DNA of 64,000 nucleotides from positions 1 to 64,000 of the forward strand of contig DAORKG010000016.1 in assembly GCA_035439445.1 (NCBI GenBank), written 5' to 3'. A model generated the notes under the pieces. That model made no database searches. It had not been told where the DNA came from and saw only the letters and a program-made list of their open reading frames with translations. The position numbers and the translations under genes were made by a program. Position 1 is the stretch's first letter. Each line of letters begins with the position of its first letter. This DNA comes from UBA4416 sp035439445. Lineage in GTDB: Bacteria > Bacteroidota > Bacteroidia > B-17B0 > Aurantibacillaceae. Positions 40,254-48,821 of the stretch are shown here, one piece after another.

Positions 40254-41972
40254 ATGATTCACTATAAATTATATCTAAAAAATCCTAGTTCTCATTATAT
40301 ATATATTGATTTAACAATCGATAATATCAATACTCCAACTTTAGAATTGCAATTGCCTGCTTGGCGTCCCGGACGTTATGAATTAGGTAATTTTGCTAAA
40401 AACGTAAAGCGAGTAGATGCGTTCGATGAAAATGAAAAGCCATTATCTTATCTAAAATCAACTAAAGATTTATGGGTGGTAGAAACCAATGGTGCTAAAA
40501 AAGTAAAAGTAACTTATAGTTACCATACTACAGAGATTAATGCTGGTAATTGCTATGCCGATGATACACAATTATATGTAAATCCTGTGCATTTGTGTAT
40601 GTATGTTCCTAATAGAGTAAACGAAGAACATACAGTTGAGTTAGAAATTCCTGATACTTATAAAATAGCTACATCTTTAAAAACCAACGGGAAAGTTTTA
40701 ACAGCAGAATCTTTTGATGAATTGGCAGATAGCCCAATTATGGCAAGTGCTAATTTACAATCCGATTTTTATATAGTTAATAACATTAAGTTTTGGTTGC
40801 ATTTTGTGGGTGAGTGTAAGCCTGATTTTGAAAAAATCAAAATCGATTTTACAAAGTTCACCCAAACTTCTTTGAGCTTTTGGGGAGGTTTTCCTGTGAC
40901 GGAATATCATTTCCTGTTTCAAATTTTACCATTTAAATTTTATCATGGTGTAGAGCATCAAAAATCAACGGTTATTGCAATAGGGCCAGGATATAATGTC
41001 AATAAAGGAAAAACCTACGAAGATATTTTAGGGGTTTCTTGTCACGAATTATTTCATACTTGGAATATCAAATACATTCGCCCGGTTGAAATGTTACCTT
41101 ATGATTTTACGAAAGAAAATTATGCTCGTACTGGTTATGTATATGAAGGTTTTACAACTTATTACGGAGATTTATTATTGTTAACCAGTGGCGTATTTAA
41201 TACTCAAGAATATTTTGATACTTTAGAAGAACGTTTAACTAAGCATTTTCATAATTACGGACGATTTAATTTGTCGGTAGCTCATTCGAGTTGGGATACA
41301 TGGTTAGATGGTTATGTTCCGGGAGCACCATATCGTAAAACGTCTATATATGATGAAGGAAATTTAATTGCTTTGATGCTTGATGTTCAGATAATGAAGC
41401 ATACCAATAATCAAAAAGGCTTAAGTCATGTTTGCAGAGAGTTGTATAATGAGTTTGGTAAGAAAAACAAAGGATATTCAGAGCAAGATATAATAGCTAC
41501 CTGTGAGAAAATGGCAGGTGTATCGTTGAAAGATTTCTTTGATAAATACGTTTATGGTACCGAAGATTTTGATGTGCCATTAACAGGATGTTTTAATTAT
41601 TTAGAAATTGATTTTGTAAAAACACCAAGTGCAGTTTTAAGTGAATCTGCTTACGGATTTAAAACCCTTGATTTTGGTCTGAACAGAAAGGTCTCATTAA
41701 TAGTCCCCTACTCTCCAAGTTGGAAAGCGGGATTAAGTATTGGCGACGAGATTATAGCAGTAAATGGTTACACTTTAAGAAATGATTTTAATGATTGGAT
41801 GACTTATTTTAAAGATTCAGAAATTGAATTAACAGTTTCTTCAAATCAACAATTAAAGCAATTAAAGCTTGTAAAAAACTCAAAACCAGTTACTTATTTT
41901 GATTCACTGAAATTAAAACAACAAACTGAAGTTTCTAGCAATTTCTCTAAATGGTTAAAGTTAAATTCATAG
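40254..41972 (+). CDS. M61-family glycyl aminopeptidase-like protease with PDZ domain
   Basis: A 572-residue metallopeptidase. The N-terminal beta domain (AWRPGRYELGNFAKNV) is typical of M61. The zinc site HELFH is at 264-268, followed by TWNIKY; a third ligand Glu298 lies in YEGFTTYYGD. A PDZ domain is at about 455-545 (VPYSPSWKAGLSIGDEIIAVNG). No signal peptide is seen, so this form is probably cytoplasmic. M61 enzymes favour substrates with N-terminal glycine or alanine. The gene is divergent from the TPR gene and stands alone. Confidence 0.92.
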   Translation: MIHYKLYLKNPSSHYIYIDLTIDNINTPTLELQLPAWRPGRYELGNFAKNVKRVDAFDENEKPLSYLKSTKDLWVVETNGAKKVKVTYSYHTTEINAGNCYADDTQLYVNPVHLCMYVPNRVNEEHTVELEIPDTYKIATSLKTNGKVLTAESFDELADSPIMASANLQSDFYIVNNIKFWLHFVGECKPDFEKIKIDFTKFTQTSLSFWGGFPVTEYHFLFQILPFKFYHGVEHQKSTVIAIGPGYNVNKGKTYEDILGVSCHELFHTWNIKYIRPVEMLPYDFTKENYARTGYVYEGFTTYYGDLLLLTSGVFNTQEYFDTLEERLTKHFHNYGRFNLSVAHSSWDTWLDGYVPGAPYRKTSIYDEGNLIALMLDVQIMKHTNNQKGLSHVCRELYNEFGKKNKGYSEQDIIATCEKMAGVSLKDFFDKYVYGTEDFDVPLTGCFNYLEIDFVKTPSAVLSESAYGFKTLDFGLNRKVSLIVPYSPSWKAGLSIGDEIIAVNGYTLRNDFNDWMTYFKDSEIELTVSSNQQLKQLKLVKNSKPVTYFDSLKLKQQTEVSSNFSKWLKLNS

Positions 41973-42017
41973 ACGAATTTTGTTTTTCCTTATACGAATT
42001 GGGTTAATTATTAGATG

Positions 42018-42046
42018 TTTGTTAATAACTAAAGCCGTTAAATTTG
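42018..42046 (+). promoter_or_regulatory. Promoter of the small membrane protein cluster
   Basis: TTTG at 42018-42021, 17 bases, then TAAATTTG at 42039-42046, fitting the Bacteroidota consensus. The first ATG is 65 bases further on, at 42111. The rest of the gap 41973-42110 shows no gene. Confidence 0.55.
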
Positions 42047-42110
42047 GTTAAAGTCCAAAATTGTTCTTTTTTTGTATAAACAATAAATATTAACTAAAAA
42101 CAAAAACATT

Positions 42111-42488
42111 ATGGAAGAAACAACGACAACAAATTCAAAAGCAGGTAAAGGTTTAGGTATAGCAGGTTTAGTTTTAGGTATTTTAGCTGCTGTAGTATCT
42201 TTTGTACCATGCTTAGGTATGTACGCTATGTTCCCAGGAATTATCGGTTTAGTATTATCTATTATTAGCATTGTTCAAGCTAACAAAGCTGGAGCTGCAA
42301 AAGGTATGGCTATTGCCGGATTAGTTTGTTCTTTAGTAGGTATTGCAATTGCAGGATGGCAATATTCTAAATTAAAAGCTGTAGGTGAAGAATTGAAAGA
42401 GACTTTAGAAAATATTGATACAGCTAAATTAAGACAAGAAATGGAATCAGCTATTCAGCAAGTTGCTGATTCTTTAGAACAACACTAA
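42111..42488 (+). CDS. DUF4190-like small membrane protein
   Basis: A 125-residue protein with two glycine-rich hydrophobic pairs: KGLGIAGLVLGILAAVVSFV, and after a short loop FPGIIGLVLSIISIVQANK, then GMAIAGLVCSLVGIAIAGWQ. This is the double-hairpin pattern of the DUF4190 family, followed by a short amphipathic C-terminal helix (EELKETLENIDTAKLRQEM). The function is unknown; such proteins occur with others of the same type in small membrane clusters, as here, with DUF2752 3 bases downstream. Confidence 0.8.
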   Translation: MEETTTTNSKAGKGLGIAGLVLGILAAVVSFVPCLGMYAMFPGIIGLVLSIISIVQANKAGAAKGMAIAGLVCSLVGIAIAGWQYSKLKAVGEELKETLENIDTAKLRQEMESAIQQVADSLEQH

Positions 42489-42491
42489 GAA

Positions 42492-42878
42492 ATGAACCAC
42501 AAAAATAATGCTTACTTCATAGTAAACTTCATTTTTGTAATTTTAATAGGAATAGCCTTAGGCTATTCCTATTTTTTTTATCCAAATAATCACCCAATTG
42601 GTTGTATTGTTAAAGAGATGACCGGTAAAAATTGTTCTACTTGTGGTTTTTCAAGGGCATTTTCGTCATTTACGCATTTTCATTTTTTAGAGGGTAAAGA
42701 GTTTAATAAAAATGCTTTTGGATGTTATTTGTTTTTTGTATTTCAATTTTTTTTAAGGCTATTTCTTTTGTTATATTCTGTTTATCAAAAAAAAACAATT
42801 TCAGAACGATTTAAATTTTTGGAAATTTTGATTACAGTTGTTTTTTTCTTGATAGTTTTTGTCCCTTTGTTGCTATAA
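42492..42878 (+). CDS. DUF2752 membrane protein
   Basis: A 128-residue protein with three hydrophobic segments. The DUF2752 signature is visible: HPIGCIVKEMTGKNCSTCGF, then SRAFSSF, which corresponds to the family pattern CP...TG..CPxCGxTRA. The C..C pair may bind a metal or a lipid; no function has been shown to my knowledge. It starts 3 bases after the DUF4190-like gene and is likely co-transcribed. Confidence 0.85.
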   Translation: MNHKNNAYFIVNFIFVILIGIALGYSYFFYPNNHPIGCIVKEMTGKNCSTCGFSRAFSSFTHFHFLEGKEFNKNAFGCYLFFVFQFFLRLFLLLYSVYQKKTISERFKFLEILITVVFFLIVFVPLLL

Positions 42879-42943
42879 TATATAAAAGTATTATTTGAGT
42901 TTATGTTTATAATTAATACTTTTAAATTTTAAATTTTATAAAT

Positions 42944-43417
42944 ATGGAAAACAATATTTCAATGGAAAATGCTCAACCACAAAGACCTCAGTTTCTAACG
43001 GTTTTATGCATTTTATCTTTTATCGGTTCCGGATTATCTTTTATCGGAGCTTTGTGGGGCTATTTTTCGATTAAAGCTTCTGAAAAATTTTTACAAAACA
43101 TGACTGCTTCGCAGGAAGATGCGCATGGAATGATTAGTGGGATGCAGGAGACAATGATGAAAGCGGTAGAGAATGCTGTTCCTAATTTAGTTATTGGATT
43201 ATTATGCTCATTAATATGTCTTTATGGGGCATTACAAATGTGGAAATTAAAGAAAATAGGATTTTTTATTTATTCAGTTGGTGAAATTACACCGGCTATT
43301 TCTGCTTTCTTTCTTGCAGGAGGCGGATTAATTGGTGGGGCAGGAGCAGTTATAGGATTATTATTTGCAGTAGTATGGATAGTGCTTTATGCTGTGAACT
43401 TAAAACACATGAAATAA
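42944..43417 (+). CDS. Small four-helix membrane protein, paralogue A
   Basis: A 157-residue protein. After a polar N-terminus with PQRPQFLTVLCILSFIGSGL, it has a helix, a polar central stretch (ASQEDAHGMISGMQETMM), then three helices near the end (VIGLLCSLICLYGALQMWKL, FFLAGGGLIGGAGAVIGLLF). It shares the N-terminal QFLTVLC(I/V)LSF motif and the (L/M)MWxLxKxGFxIY motif with the next gene, so the two are tandem paralogues. The family is not one I can name with confidence. It is downstream of DUF4190 and DUF2752 genes on the same strand. Confidence 0.75.
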   Translation: MENNISMENAQPQRPQFLTVLCILSFIGSGLSFIGALWGYFSIKASEKFLQNMTASQEDAHGMISGMQETMMKAVENAVPNLVIGLLCSLICLYGALQMWKLKKIGFFIYSVGEITPAISAFFLAGGGLIGGAGAVIGLLFAVVWIVLYAVNLKHMK

Positions 43418-43429
43418 ATTAGAAATAAA

Positions 43430-43954
43430 ATGGAAGAAAATTTATCAGTAGAAAATAACTTAATCGAAGCACCAAAACGTTCACAGTTTTTAACTGTATT
43501 ATGTGTTTTGTCTTTTGTGATGTGTGGTATTAGTTTTTTGTCAGGAATTTGGAGTATTTATCAAAGCTCACCTGAAACAATGCAACAAAACATTGAACAA
43601 GTAAGAACAGTAAATCCGGAAATGGCAGATAGAATGGAAGATCAGATTATAGAGATGCAAAGTAATCCATATAGTAAGGTTGCTCCTTATTTGAGTTTGG
43701 TTTACACTTTATTGTCGTTTCTAGGTGTTATGATGATGTGGAATTTAACTAAAAAGGGTTTTTATATTTATGCTATAGCAGAGATATTGCCATATACAGG
43801 CTTTATCTTAATGGGTAAAAATTCATTAAGTATGATGGGGCCTCCGGGAAGCGGAGGGACAATGATTGCAATGGCAGTTATGGTTATTATGGTAGTTGTA
43901 GATGTTATTTTTGTAGCGCTTTATGCTAAGAATTTGAAAGATATGGTTAAGTGA
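43430..43954 (+). CDS. Small four-helix membrane protein, paralogue B
   Basis: A 174-residue relative of the preceding gene: RSQFLTVLCVLSFVMCGISF near the start, then a polar central segment (TMQQNIEQVRTVNPEMADRM) and MMWNLTKKGFYIYAIAEILP before the last helices. Both end with a similar basic tail (NLKHMK, NLKDMVK). The arrangement suggests a gene duplication. It is 12 bases after paralogue A and is followed by a bidirectional terminator. The function is unknown. Confidence 0.75.
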   Translation: MEENLSVENNLIEAPKRSQFLTVLCVLSFVMCGISFLSGIWSIYQSSPETMQQNIEQVRTVNPEMADRMEDQIIEMQSNPYSKVAPYLSLVYTLLSFLGVMMMWNLTKKGFYIYAIAEILPYTGFILMGKNSLSMMGPPGSGGTMIAMAVMVIMVVVDVIFVALYAKNLKDMVK

Positions 43955-43974
43955 TTATTTAATTATACTTAAAT

Positions 43975-44005
43975 AAAAAAGCAGAAGTTTTACTTCTGCT
44001 TTTTT
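43975..44005. terminator. Bidirectional terminator between paralogue B and yggS
   Basis: AAAAAAGCAGAAG and CTTCTGCTTTTTT form a perfect 13-base-pair stem with a 5-base loop, with A and T runs on both sides. The yggS stop codon (44004-44006) lies in the outer arm, so the stop is within the terminator. Confidence 0.88.
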
Positions 44006-44654
44006 ATTTGTTATAATTTCTTTCTCCAAAAATGCTACTACCAACTCGAATCATAGTTGAACCTTCCTGAATTGCCAATTGGAAATCCCCACTCATTCCA
44101 AAACTTAATATCTTTAAATCGGGATATTGTGTGCTAAAGTTTTTTAGTGATTGAAATTCTTTTCTGATTTGCTCAGTATCATCCGTATTGGATGCCATTG
44201 CCATAAAACCTTTAACAGTAATGTTTTTAAGCTCTTTAAATTCATTAGAATTTAATATTTGTGATGCTTCATTAAAATCCAAGCCAAATTTAGTTTCTTC
44301 TTGTGCTATATAAATTTGCAATAAACAGTCAATTATCCTGTTGTTTTTAAAACCTTGTTTATTAATTTCCTTTAATAAACTAAAACTATCCACGCCATGT
44401 ATTAAGTAAACAAATGGAGCAATATATTTTACCTTATTGCTTTGTAAATGCCCGATAAAATGCCAGCGAATATCTTTTGGTAATTGCGCTTCTTTATCTA
44501 CTAATTCTTGTACGTAGTTCTCTCCAAAATCTCTTTGTCCTGCATTGTATGCTTCTAAAAGCATTTCATTAGGTTTGGTTTTAGAGACAGCTACTAACGT
44601 AACCTGTTCAGGCAATTGAGATGTAATATGTTTAATATTATCGGATATAGACAT
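44004..44654 (-). CDS. yggS: YggS/PLPBP pyridoxal phosphate homeostasis protein
   Basis: A 216-residue protein of the YggS family. PLP Lys25 is in VAVSKTKP; GQRDFGENYVQEL, IRWHFIGHLQSNKVKYI and LSFGMSGDFQLAIQEGSTMIRVGS follow the family pattern. It lacks catalytic activity and controls the free PLP pool. Proteins in other bacteria are often by proC or ftsZ; here it ends a DUF1015-GNAT-YggS operon, with the GNAT stop 3 bases away. Confidence 0.94.
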   Translation of the reverse strand: MSISDNIKHITSQLPEQVTLVAVSKTKPNEMLLEAYNAGQRDFGENYVQELVDKEAQLPKDIRWHFIGHLQSNKVKYIAPFVYLIHGVDSFSLLKEINKQGFKNNRIIDCLLQIYIAQEETKFGLDFNEASQILNSNEFKELKNITVKGFMAMASNTDDTEQIRKEFQSLKNFSTQYPDLKILSFGMSGDFQLAIQEGSTMIRVGSSIFGERNYNK

Positions 44655-44656
44655 TT

Positions 44657-45184
44657 TTACTTTAATTCAAATTTCATCATAATATCAATTTGTAAATCAT
44701 CACCCAGTTGAAAGGTATGTTTATCAAATTCAATAAATCCTAGTTTTTTATAAAAGTTAATTGCTTTTGTGTTGTGTTCCCAAACAGCTAACCATATATA
44801 TTTATAATATGATTGTTTCGCAATATCAATAGCTTTTTCCATCAGAGCTTTCCCAAAAGCTTTACCCTGATATTCTTTCTTTATATAAATCCTTTCTATT
44901 TCAACACAATCATTGCCCAGATCTTCTGTTTGAGATTTTTTTACATTTAGTTTTAAATAACCAGCAACTTCAGTTTCATAATTCAAAAAATAAAACATAG
45001 AATTTTCAGAATTTAATTCTTTGTTTAATTGTTCTATGCTTAACCTTTCTGAAATGTATTTTTGCATATCGCTTTCAGTATTCTGGTTAGCAAAAGTTTC
45101 CGTAAAAGTTTGGATACTGATTGTTCTTAATAATTCAGCTTCTGTTTTATTTACTAATATTATTTCAATATCATTTACAGACAT
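44657..45184 (-). CDS. GNAT family N-acetyltransferase
   Basis: A 175-residue acetyltransferase. The acetyl-CoA site appears as IERIYIKKEYQGKAFGKALM, and the second half as YIWLAVWEHNTKAINFYKKL, GFIEFDKHTFQLGD. The substrate cannot be told; the pattern is close to the spermidine/ribosomal-protein type of GNAT. Its start overlaps the DUF1015 gene stop by one base (45184) and yggS follows. Confidence 0.9.
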   Translation of the reverse strand: MSVNDIEIILVNKTEAELLRTISIQTFTETFANQNTESDMQKYISERLSIEQLNKELNSENSMFYFLNYETEVAGYLKLNVKKSQTEDLGNDCVEIERIYIKKEYQGKAFGKALMEKAIDIAKQSYYKYIWLAVWEHNTKAINFYKKLGFIEFDKHTFQLGDDLQIDIMMKFELK

Positions 45185-46431
45185 TACTCTTCCAAGCTGT
45201 AAATTAGTAAACCACTTCTCATTTTCGGTTCAACCCAGGTAGATTTTGGAGGCATTATGTTGTTAGTGTCAGCAATCCATTTTAAATGCTCCATGGTTAC
45301 AGGATATAAGCCAAATGCAATCGCTGCCTTCCCTTCATCTACTTGTTTTTTTAATTCTTTACTACCTCTTACTCCGGGAATAAAACCAATTCGTTTATCC
45401 GTTTTTAAATCATGTATATCTAAAATGGGAGATAAGATGTATTTAGTTAGTATGGCTGCATCTAAGCTATCAATAGGATCTTTTGGATTATAAATGTTTT
45501 CTTTTGCTTTTAATGAGTACCATTTATTATTCACATACATTGATATTTCATGTTTTCTGGTGGGTTTAAAATCATCAGCTTTCACTTCACTAATGGTGAA
45601 ATTGTTTTTTAGTTGATTAATTAACTCGCTTACAGAAAGATTATTTAAGTCTTTTACAATTCTGTTATAATCGTAAATTTTCAAATGAGTTTCTGGAAAA
45701 AATACGCCTAGGTAGTAATTAAAAGCCTCTTCTCCCGTATATGATTTACGAGTACTACGTCTTAGTTTACCTAATAAAGTTGATGAAGCAGAACGGTGAT
45801 GTCCATCTGCGATATAAATATTTGGAATAGACGAAAAACGCTCGGCTATTTGTTTGACTGTTTTTTTATTATCTATTATCCAAACTGTGTGTCTTACTCT
45901 GTCTGTAGTTGTAAAATCATAATCGGGTCTTGATGTGGCAATTTCATCTGATAAGGAATCAATTACTTTGTCATTTGGATAACAAAATAAAACTGGCTCA
46001 GCATTAAACTCACAAACTTCCAAATAATCTTTTAGCTTTTCTTCTCTGGTTGTGAGTGTTTGCTCATGGATTTTAATTACGCCATTCATGTAATCATCTA
46101 TGCTTGTACATGCTATGATGCCAATAAATTCATTTCCTTCTTTAATTTGACGATATAAATAATAGCATGGATTTTCGTCGCGTAAAAAAATTTTTTCTCT
46201 TACAAACTTTTTGAAATGATTTTTTACTTTAATCAATCGTTCTTTTGAGCCGGGTTTTGTTCGGATACCATCTTCAAAATCAGGATTAATAACATGTAAA
46301 AACGAATAAGGATTTCCTGCTAATTTTTCTCTTAATTCAGCTGAATTATATCCATCAACAGAACGTGACGCTACTAAATGAACTTTATCGCCTTCAGGAC
46401 GGATTGCTTTAAATGGAATAACTTTGGCCAT
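45184..46431 (-). CDS. DUF1015 family protein
   Basis: A 415-residue protein of the DUF1015 family. It starts AKVIPFKAIRPEGDKVHLVA, and shows YYLYRQIKEG, and IPNIYIADGHHRSASSTLLG, the highly conserved ADGHHR site. The family is predicted to be HTH-lacking, with a possible kinase-like or hydrolase site; to my knowledge no function is proven. It is the first gene of the operon with GNAT and YggS. The region upstream (46432-46499) is AT-rich; I see no TAnnTTTG element. Confidence 0.9.
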   Translation of the reverse strand: MAKVIPFKAIRPEGDKVHLVASRSVDGYNSAELREKLAGNPYSFLHVINPDFEDGIRTKPGSKERLIKVKNHFKKFVREKIFLRDENPCYYLYRQIKEGNEFIGIIACTSIDDYMNGVIKIHEQTLTTREEKLKDYLEVCEFNAEPVLFCYPNDKVIDSLSDEIATSRPDYDFTTTDRVRHTVWIIDNKKTVKQIAERFSSIPNIYIADGHHRSASSTLLGKLRRSTRKSYTGEEAFNYYLGVFFPETHLKIYDYNRIVKDLNNLSVSELINQLKNNFTISEVKADDFKPTRKHEISMYVNNKWYSLKAKENIYNPKDPIDSLDAAILTKYILSPILDIHDLKTDKRIGFIPGVRGSKELKKQVDEGKAAIAFGLYPVTMEHLKWIADTNNIMPPKSTWVEPKMRSGLLIYSLEE

Positions 46432-46499
46432 ATTGTTTGATTAGTTATCGTTTTTAAATATAATAGATTTTATACAGAGAATGTAATTTTTGGACATAA

Positions 46500-46531
46500 A
46501 AAAAGGCTCAACCAAAAGATTGAGCCTTTTT
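46500..46531 (-). terminator. Terminator of the TPR/OmpA-like lipoprotein gene
   Basis: AAAAAGGCTCAA and TTGAGCCTTTTT form a perfect 12-base-pair stem with an 8-base loop and T run on the minus strand, 17 bases after the lipoprotein stop. Confidence 0.85.
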
Positions 46532-46547
46532 ATTAATATGATTTTTC

Positions 46548-48290
46548 TTAGTTTGTTAAACCTTTAAAATCTGCATTTTCACGTAATTTAATAAACTCTG
46601 CATCATCTTTAGCAGCAGCTTTTAAAGAACCATCTTTTTCGATAGCTGTTTTTAAGTTGTTGTTAACTTCAGCAGCATTGTTATTACGAGCCGCAGCAAC
46701 TGCTTTTAAGTAAAAAGACATAGCCATATCTTTTTCATTACTTGCATCAATTGTTGATGTAACAGCACCTTGGTTACCGTTTAATAACTCAGCTAAAGCT
46801 TTGTTAAATCCTTTGTATTCACCAAAGTTTGTAACTGCATCTGCGTATTTACCATCACGAACATTTAAAATACCTTTGTTGTAGTTAACTTCATTACCAG
46901 CACCGTTTGCTTTGTCATACATTTCCATAGCTTTTTTACGGTCACCTGCTTTAGAAGCAACTATACCTAAGTTATTCATTAAGATTGGGTTTCCATTAGC
47001 GTTTGCTTCAGCACGTTTAAATGCTTCGCCAGCCTCAGAAACTTTGTTAGTCATTAATAAAGCAACACCTAAATTGTTTGATGTTCTCCAGTCTGTAGGA
47101 TATTTTTTCTCAGCAGCTGTATAAATTTGAACTTTAGTATTTACATCGTTAGTTAAGTTAGCACCATATAACATTTCTTCAACTGATAAAGAATCAGGGA
47201 AAGTAGTTGTTAATTTAGTGATTTGCTCATCAGTACGAGATTTTTTGTTTACGTTCACAGTTAATACTGAACGACGTAATTTAGGTAAAATCTTATCAGC
47301 TACTTCAGTATAAGTTTTAGATAAGTTTTTGATTTCTTTTTCACGTTGATCTCCATCAGTGTACATAGTTAAAACACGTAAGATTAAATCTTTATCAGCA
47401 ATTGTAGATTGCTCCATTAAAGATTTGAATCCGTTCCAGTCTTCAGCTGTAGTTTGAGTTACGTAATTTGCTTCTTCCTTACCAAATTTTTGGTCTTTGT
47501 TTTTGTTCTTTTTAAACTCATTCATTAAAGCTTTAGAACCAGATTTAGCACGGTCTTTAGCTAAGTTTTCGTTTAATGATAACTCACCATCTGGAGATGC
47601 ATAAGCAGATACGTTAATATCTTTGAATTCATACCAAGGATTGTTAATGTTTTCAGAAATGAATTTATCTAAATTCTTAACCTCATCACTTTTTAATTCA
47701 CTAGCACGAACATCAGATTTATTGATTAAATAATAAATATTTGCTGTTTGGTTAGCAGGAGTTGACTTCACAAACGCATCTTTAGCATAAATACCTTTTT
47801 CATCATTTCTAACTAATAATGGAGTAATAATAGTTCCATCTCCTAATTTTACAGGTGTAAAATCTTTAGTTTTTGATTTAACTTTACCTTGAGCGCGTAA
47901 CTCAACAGTAGCTACTTTCATTCCTGGTTCATAAGCAAACTTTTCAGAAGTGTAGCTAAATGTACCCCCTTTATCATAACTTATTTTTTGACCTGGATCA
48001 GTAGCCTTTTCGCCAACTAAAATAACTGGTTTTAATGCTTTTTCACCACCTGCCATTTTAACAACCGGAGTTAAAGTAACCGTTGCTTTTTTAGCAAAAA
48101 CTTTAGCAGGATATTTTCCTGTAACTGTAAATCCTACACTATCTCCATGCATTTCTAATGGATTAGGTTTTACATCGTAAGAAAAAGTAGATTGTTTTTT
48201 AACCATTTTTCCTAAACCATTGCAACCAACTAATAAAGCAGTTGTGCCAACAGCAAGACTTAAGTTTCGTAAAGTTTTAGTATTCATCAT
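46548..48290 (-). CDS. Lipoprotein with OmpA-like and TPR regions
   Basis: A 580-residue lipoprotein; the signal ends at ALLVGCNG (lipobox LVGC, Cys at about 23). About residues 25-200 are beta-rich (KPNPLEMHGDSVGFTVTGKYPAKVF). An OmpA-like segment follows, with ISENINNPWYEFKDINVSAY, then SPDGELSLNENLAKDRAKSG, which resembles the peptidoglycan-binding motif. The C-terminal half has TPR repeats (TDWRTSNNLGVALLMTNKVSE, NPILMNNLGIVASKAGDRKK). Codon use is strongly biased and the product Lys-rich, as in highly expressed genes. The layout recalls anchor proteins that connect the outer membrane to the wall. Function unknown. It is a single gene with its own terminator. Confidence 0.8.
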   Translation of the reverse strand: MMNTKTLRNLSLAVGTTALLVGCNGLGKMVKKQSTFSYDVKPNPLEMHGDSVGFTVTGKYPAKVFAKKATVTLTPVVKMAGGEKALKPVILVGEKATDPGQKISYDKGGTFSYTSEKFAYEPGMKVATVELRAQGKVKSKTKDFTPVKLGDGTIITPLLVRNDEKGIYAKDAFVKSTPANQTANIYYLINKSDVRASELKSDEVKNLDKFISENINNPWYEFKDINVSAYASPDGELSLNENLAKDRAKSGSKALMNEFKKNKNKDQKFGKEEANYVTQTTAEDWNGFKSLMEQSTIADKDLILRVLTMYTDGDQREKEIKNLSKTYTEVADKILPKLRRSVLTVNVNKKSRTDEQITKLTTTFPDSLSVEEMLYGANLTNDVNTKVQIYTAAEKKYPTDWRTSNNLGVALLMTNKVSEAGEAFKRAEANANGNPILMNNLGIVASKAGDRKKAMEMYDKANGAGNEVNYNKGILNVRDGKYADAVTNFGEYKGFNKALAELLNGNQGAVTSTIDASNEKDMAMSFYLKAVAAARNNNAAEVNNNLKTAIEKDGSLKAAAKDDAEFIKLRENADFKGLTN

Positions 48291-48388
48291 GTATAAGGGT
48301 TATTTATTTTTAATTTTCCGCACAAAATTATAAAATAATTAATAATAGCCTAATTATTTTAGTGTTATATTTATGATTAATATCAAAA

Positions 48389-48413
48389 AAAATCCCGCAA
48401 ACAGCGGGATTTT
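48389..48413 (-). terminator. Terminator of rpsT
   Basis: AAAATCCCGC and GCGGGATTTT form a perfect 10-base-pair stem around a 5-base loop, 26 bases after the rpsT stop, with a T run on the minus strand. Confidence 0.88.
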
Positions 48414-48438
48414 GTATTATTTCTGTAATAAGAAAATG

Positions 48439-48696
48439 TTATTTAGCAATTGCGTTAACTTTCTTAGTTAATTTTGATTTCAAATTAGAAGCTTTGTTTT
48501 TATGAATAACATTTTTCTTAGCTAATTTATCTAACATTGCTACTACTTTTGGTAATAAAGCTGCTGCTTCTTTTTTAGTATCAGTCTCACGTAATTTTTT
48601 TACTGCATTACGAGTTGTTTTAGCGTAGTAACGGTTTGATAAACGTTTAGCGTTATTTGCTCTAATTCTTTTTATTGCCGACTTATGATTTGCCAT
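48439..48696 (-). CDS. rpsT: 30S ribosomal protein S20
   Basis: An 85-residue S20 of normal length: ANHKSAIKRIRANNAKRLSN, then TRNAVKKLRETDTKKEAAALL and a final VIHKNKASNLKSKLTKKVN. It binds the 5' domain of 16S rRNA early in 30S assembly. It has its own promoter and terminator. Confidence 0.98.
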   Translation of the reverse strand: MANHKSAIKRIRANNAKRLSNRYYAKTTRNAVKKLRETDTKKEAAALLPKVVAMLDKLAKKNVIHKNKASNLKSKLTKKVNAIAK

Positions 48697-48735
48697 TCTA
48701 TTAAGGTATTAATTCTGTTTTTTTAAATTGGATTG

Positions 48736-48765
48736 CAAATATACGTTTTTTTTTATAATTACAAA
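48736..48765 (-). promoter_or_regulatory. Promoter of rpsT
   Basis: Minus strand: TTTG at 48765-48762, 18 bases, TATATTTG at 48743-48736, both perfect matches. Transcription would begin about 33 bases before the ATG. Confidence 0.7.
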
Positions 48766-48803
48766 TGTTAATAACAAATATTTATCGAATATAGTCTAAA
48801 ACT

Positions 48804-48811
48804 TACATTTG
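48804..48811 (+). promoter_or_regulatory. Possible -7 element of the OmpA-family gene
   Basis: TACATTTG matches TAnnTTTG and ends 10 bases before the ATG at 48822, so the leader would be only a few bases. No -33 TTG is evident. Confidence 0.35.
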
Positions 48812-48821
48812 TGTACACTAT

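Noticed and set aside
45021..45242. Open frame on the plus strand
   Set aside because: Antisense to the GNAT and DUF1015 genes, with no signature or promoter.
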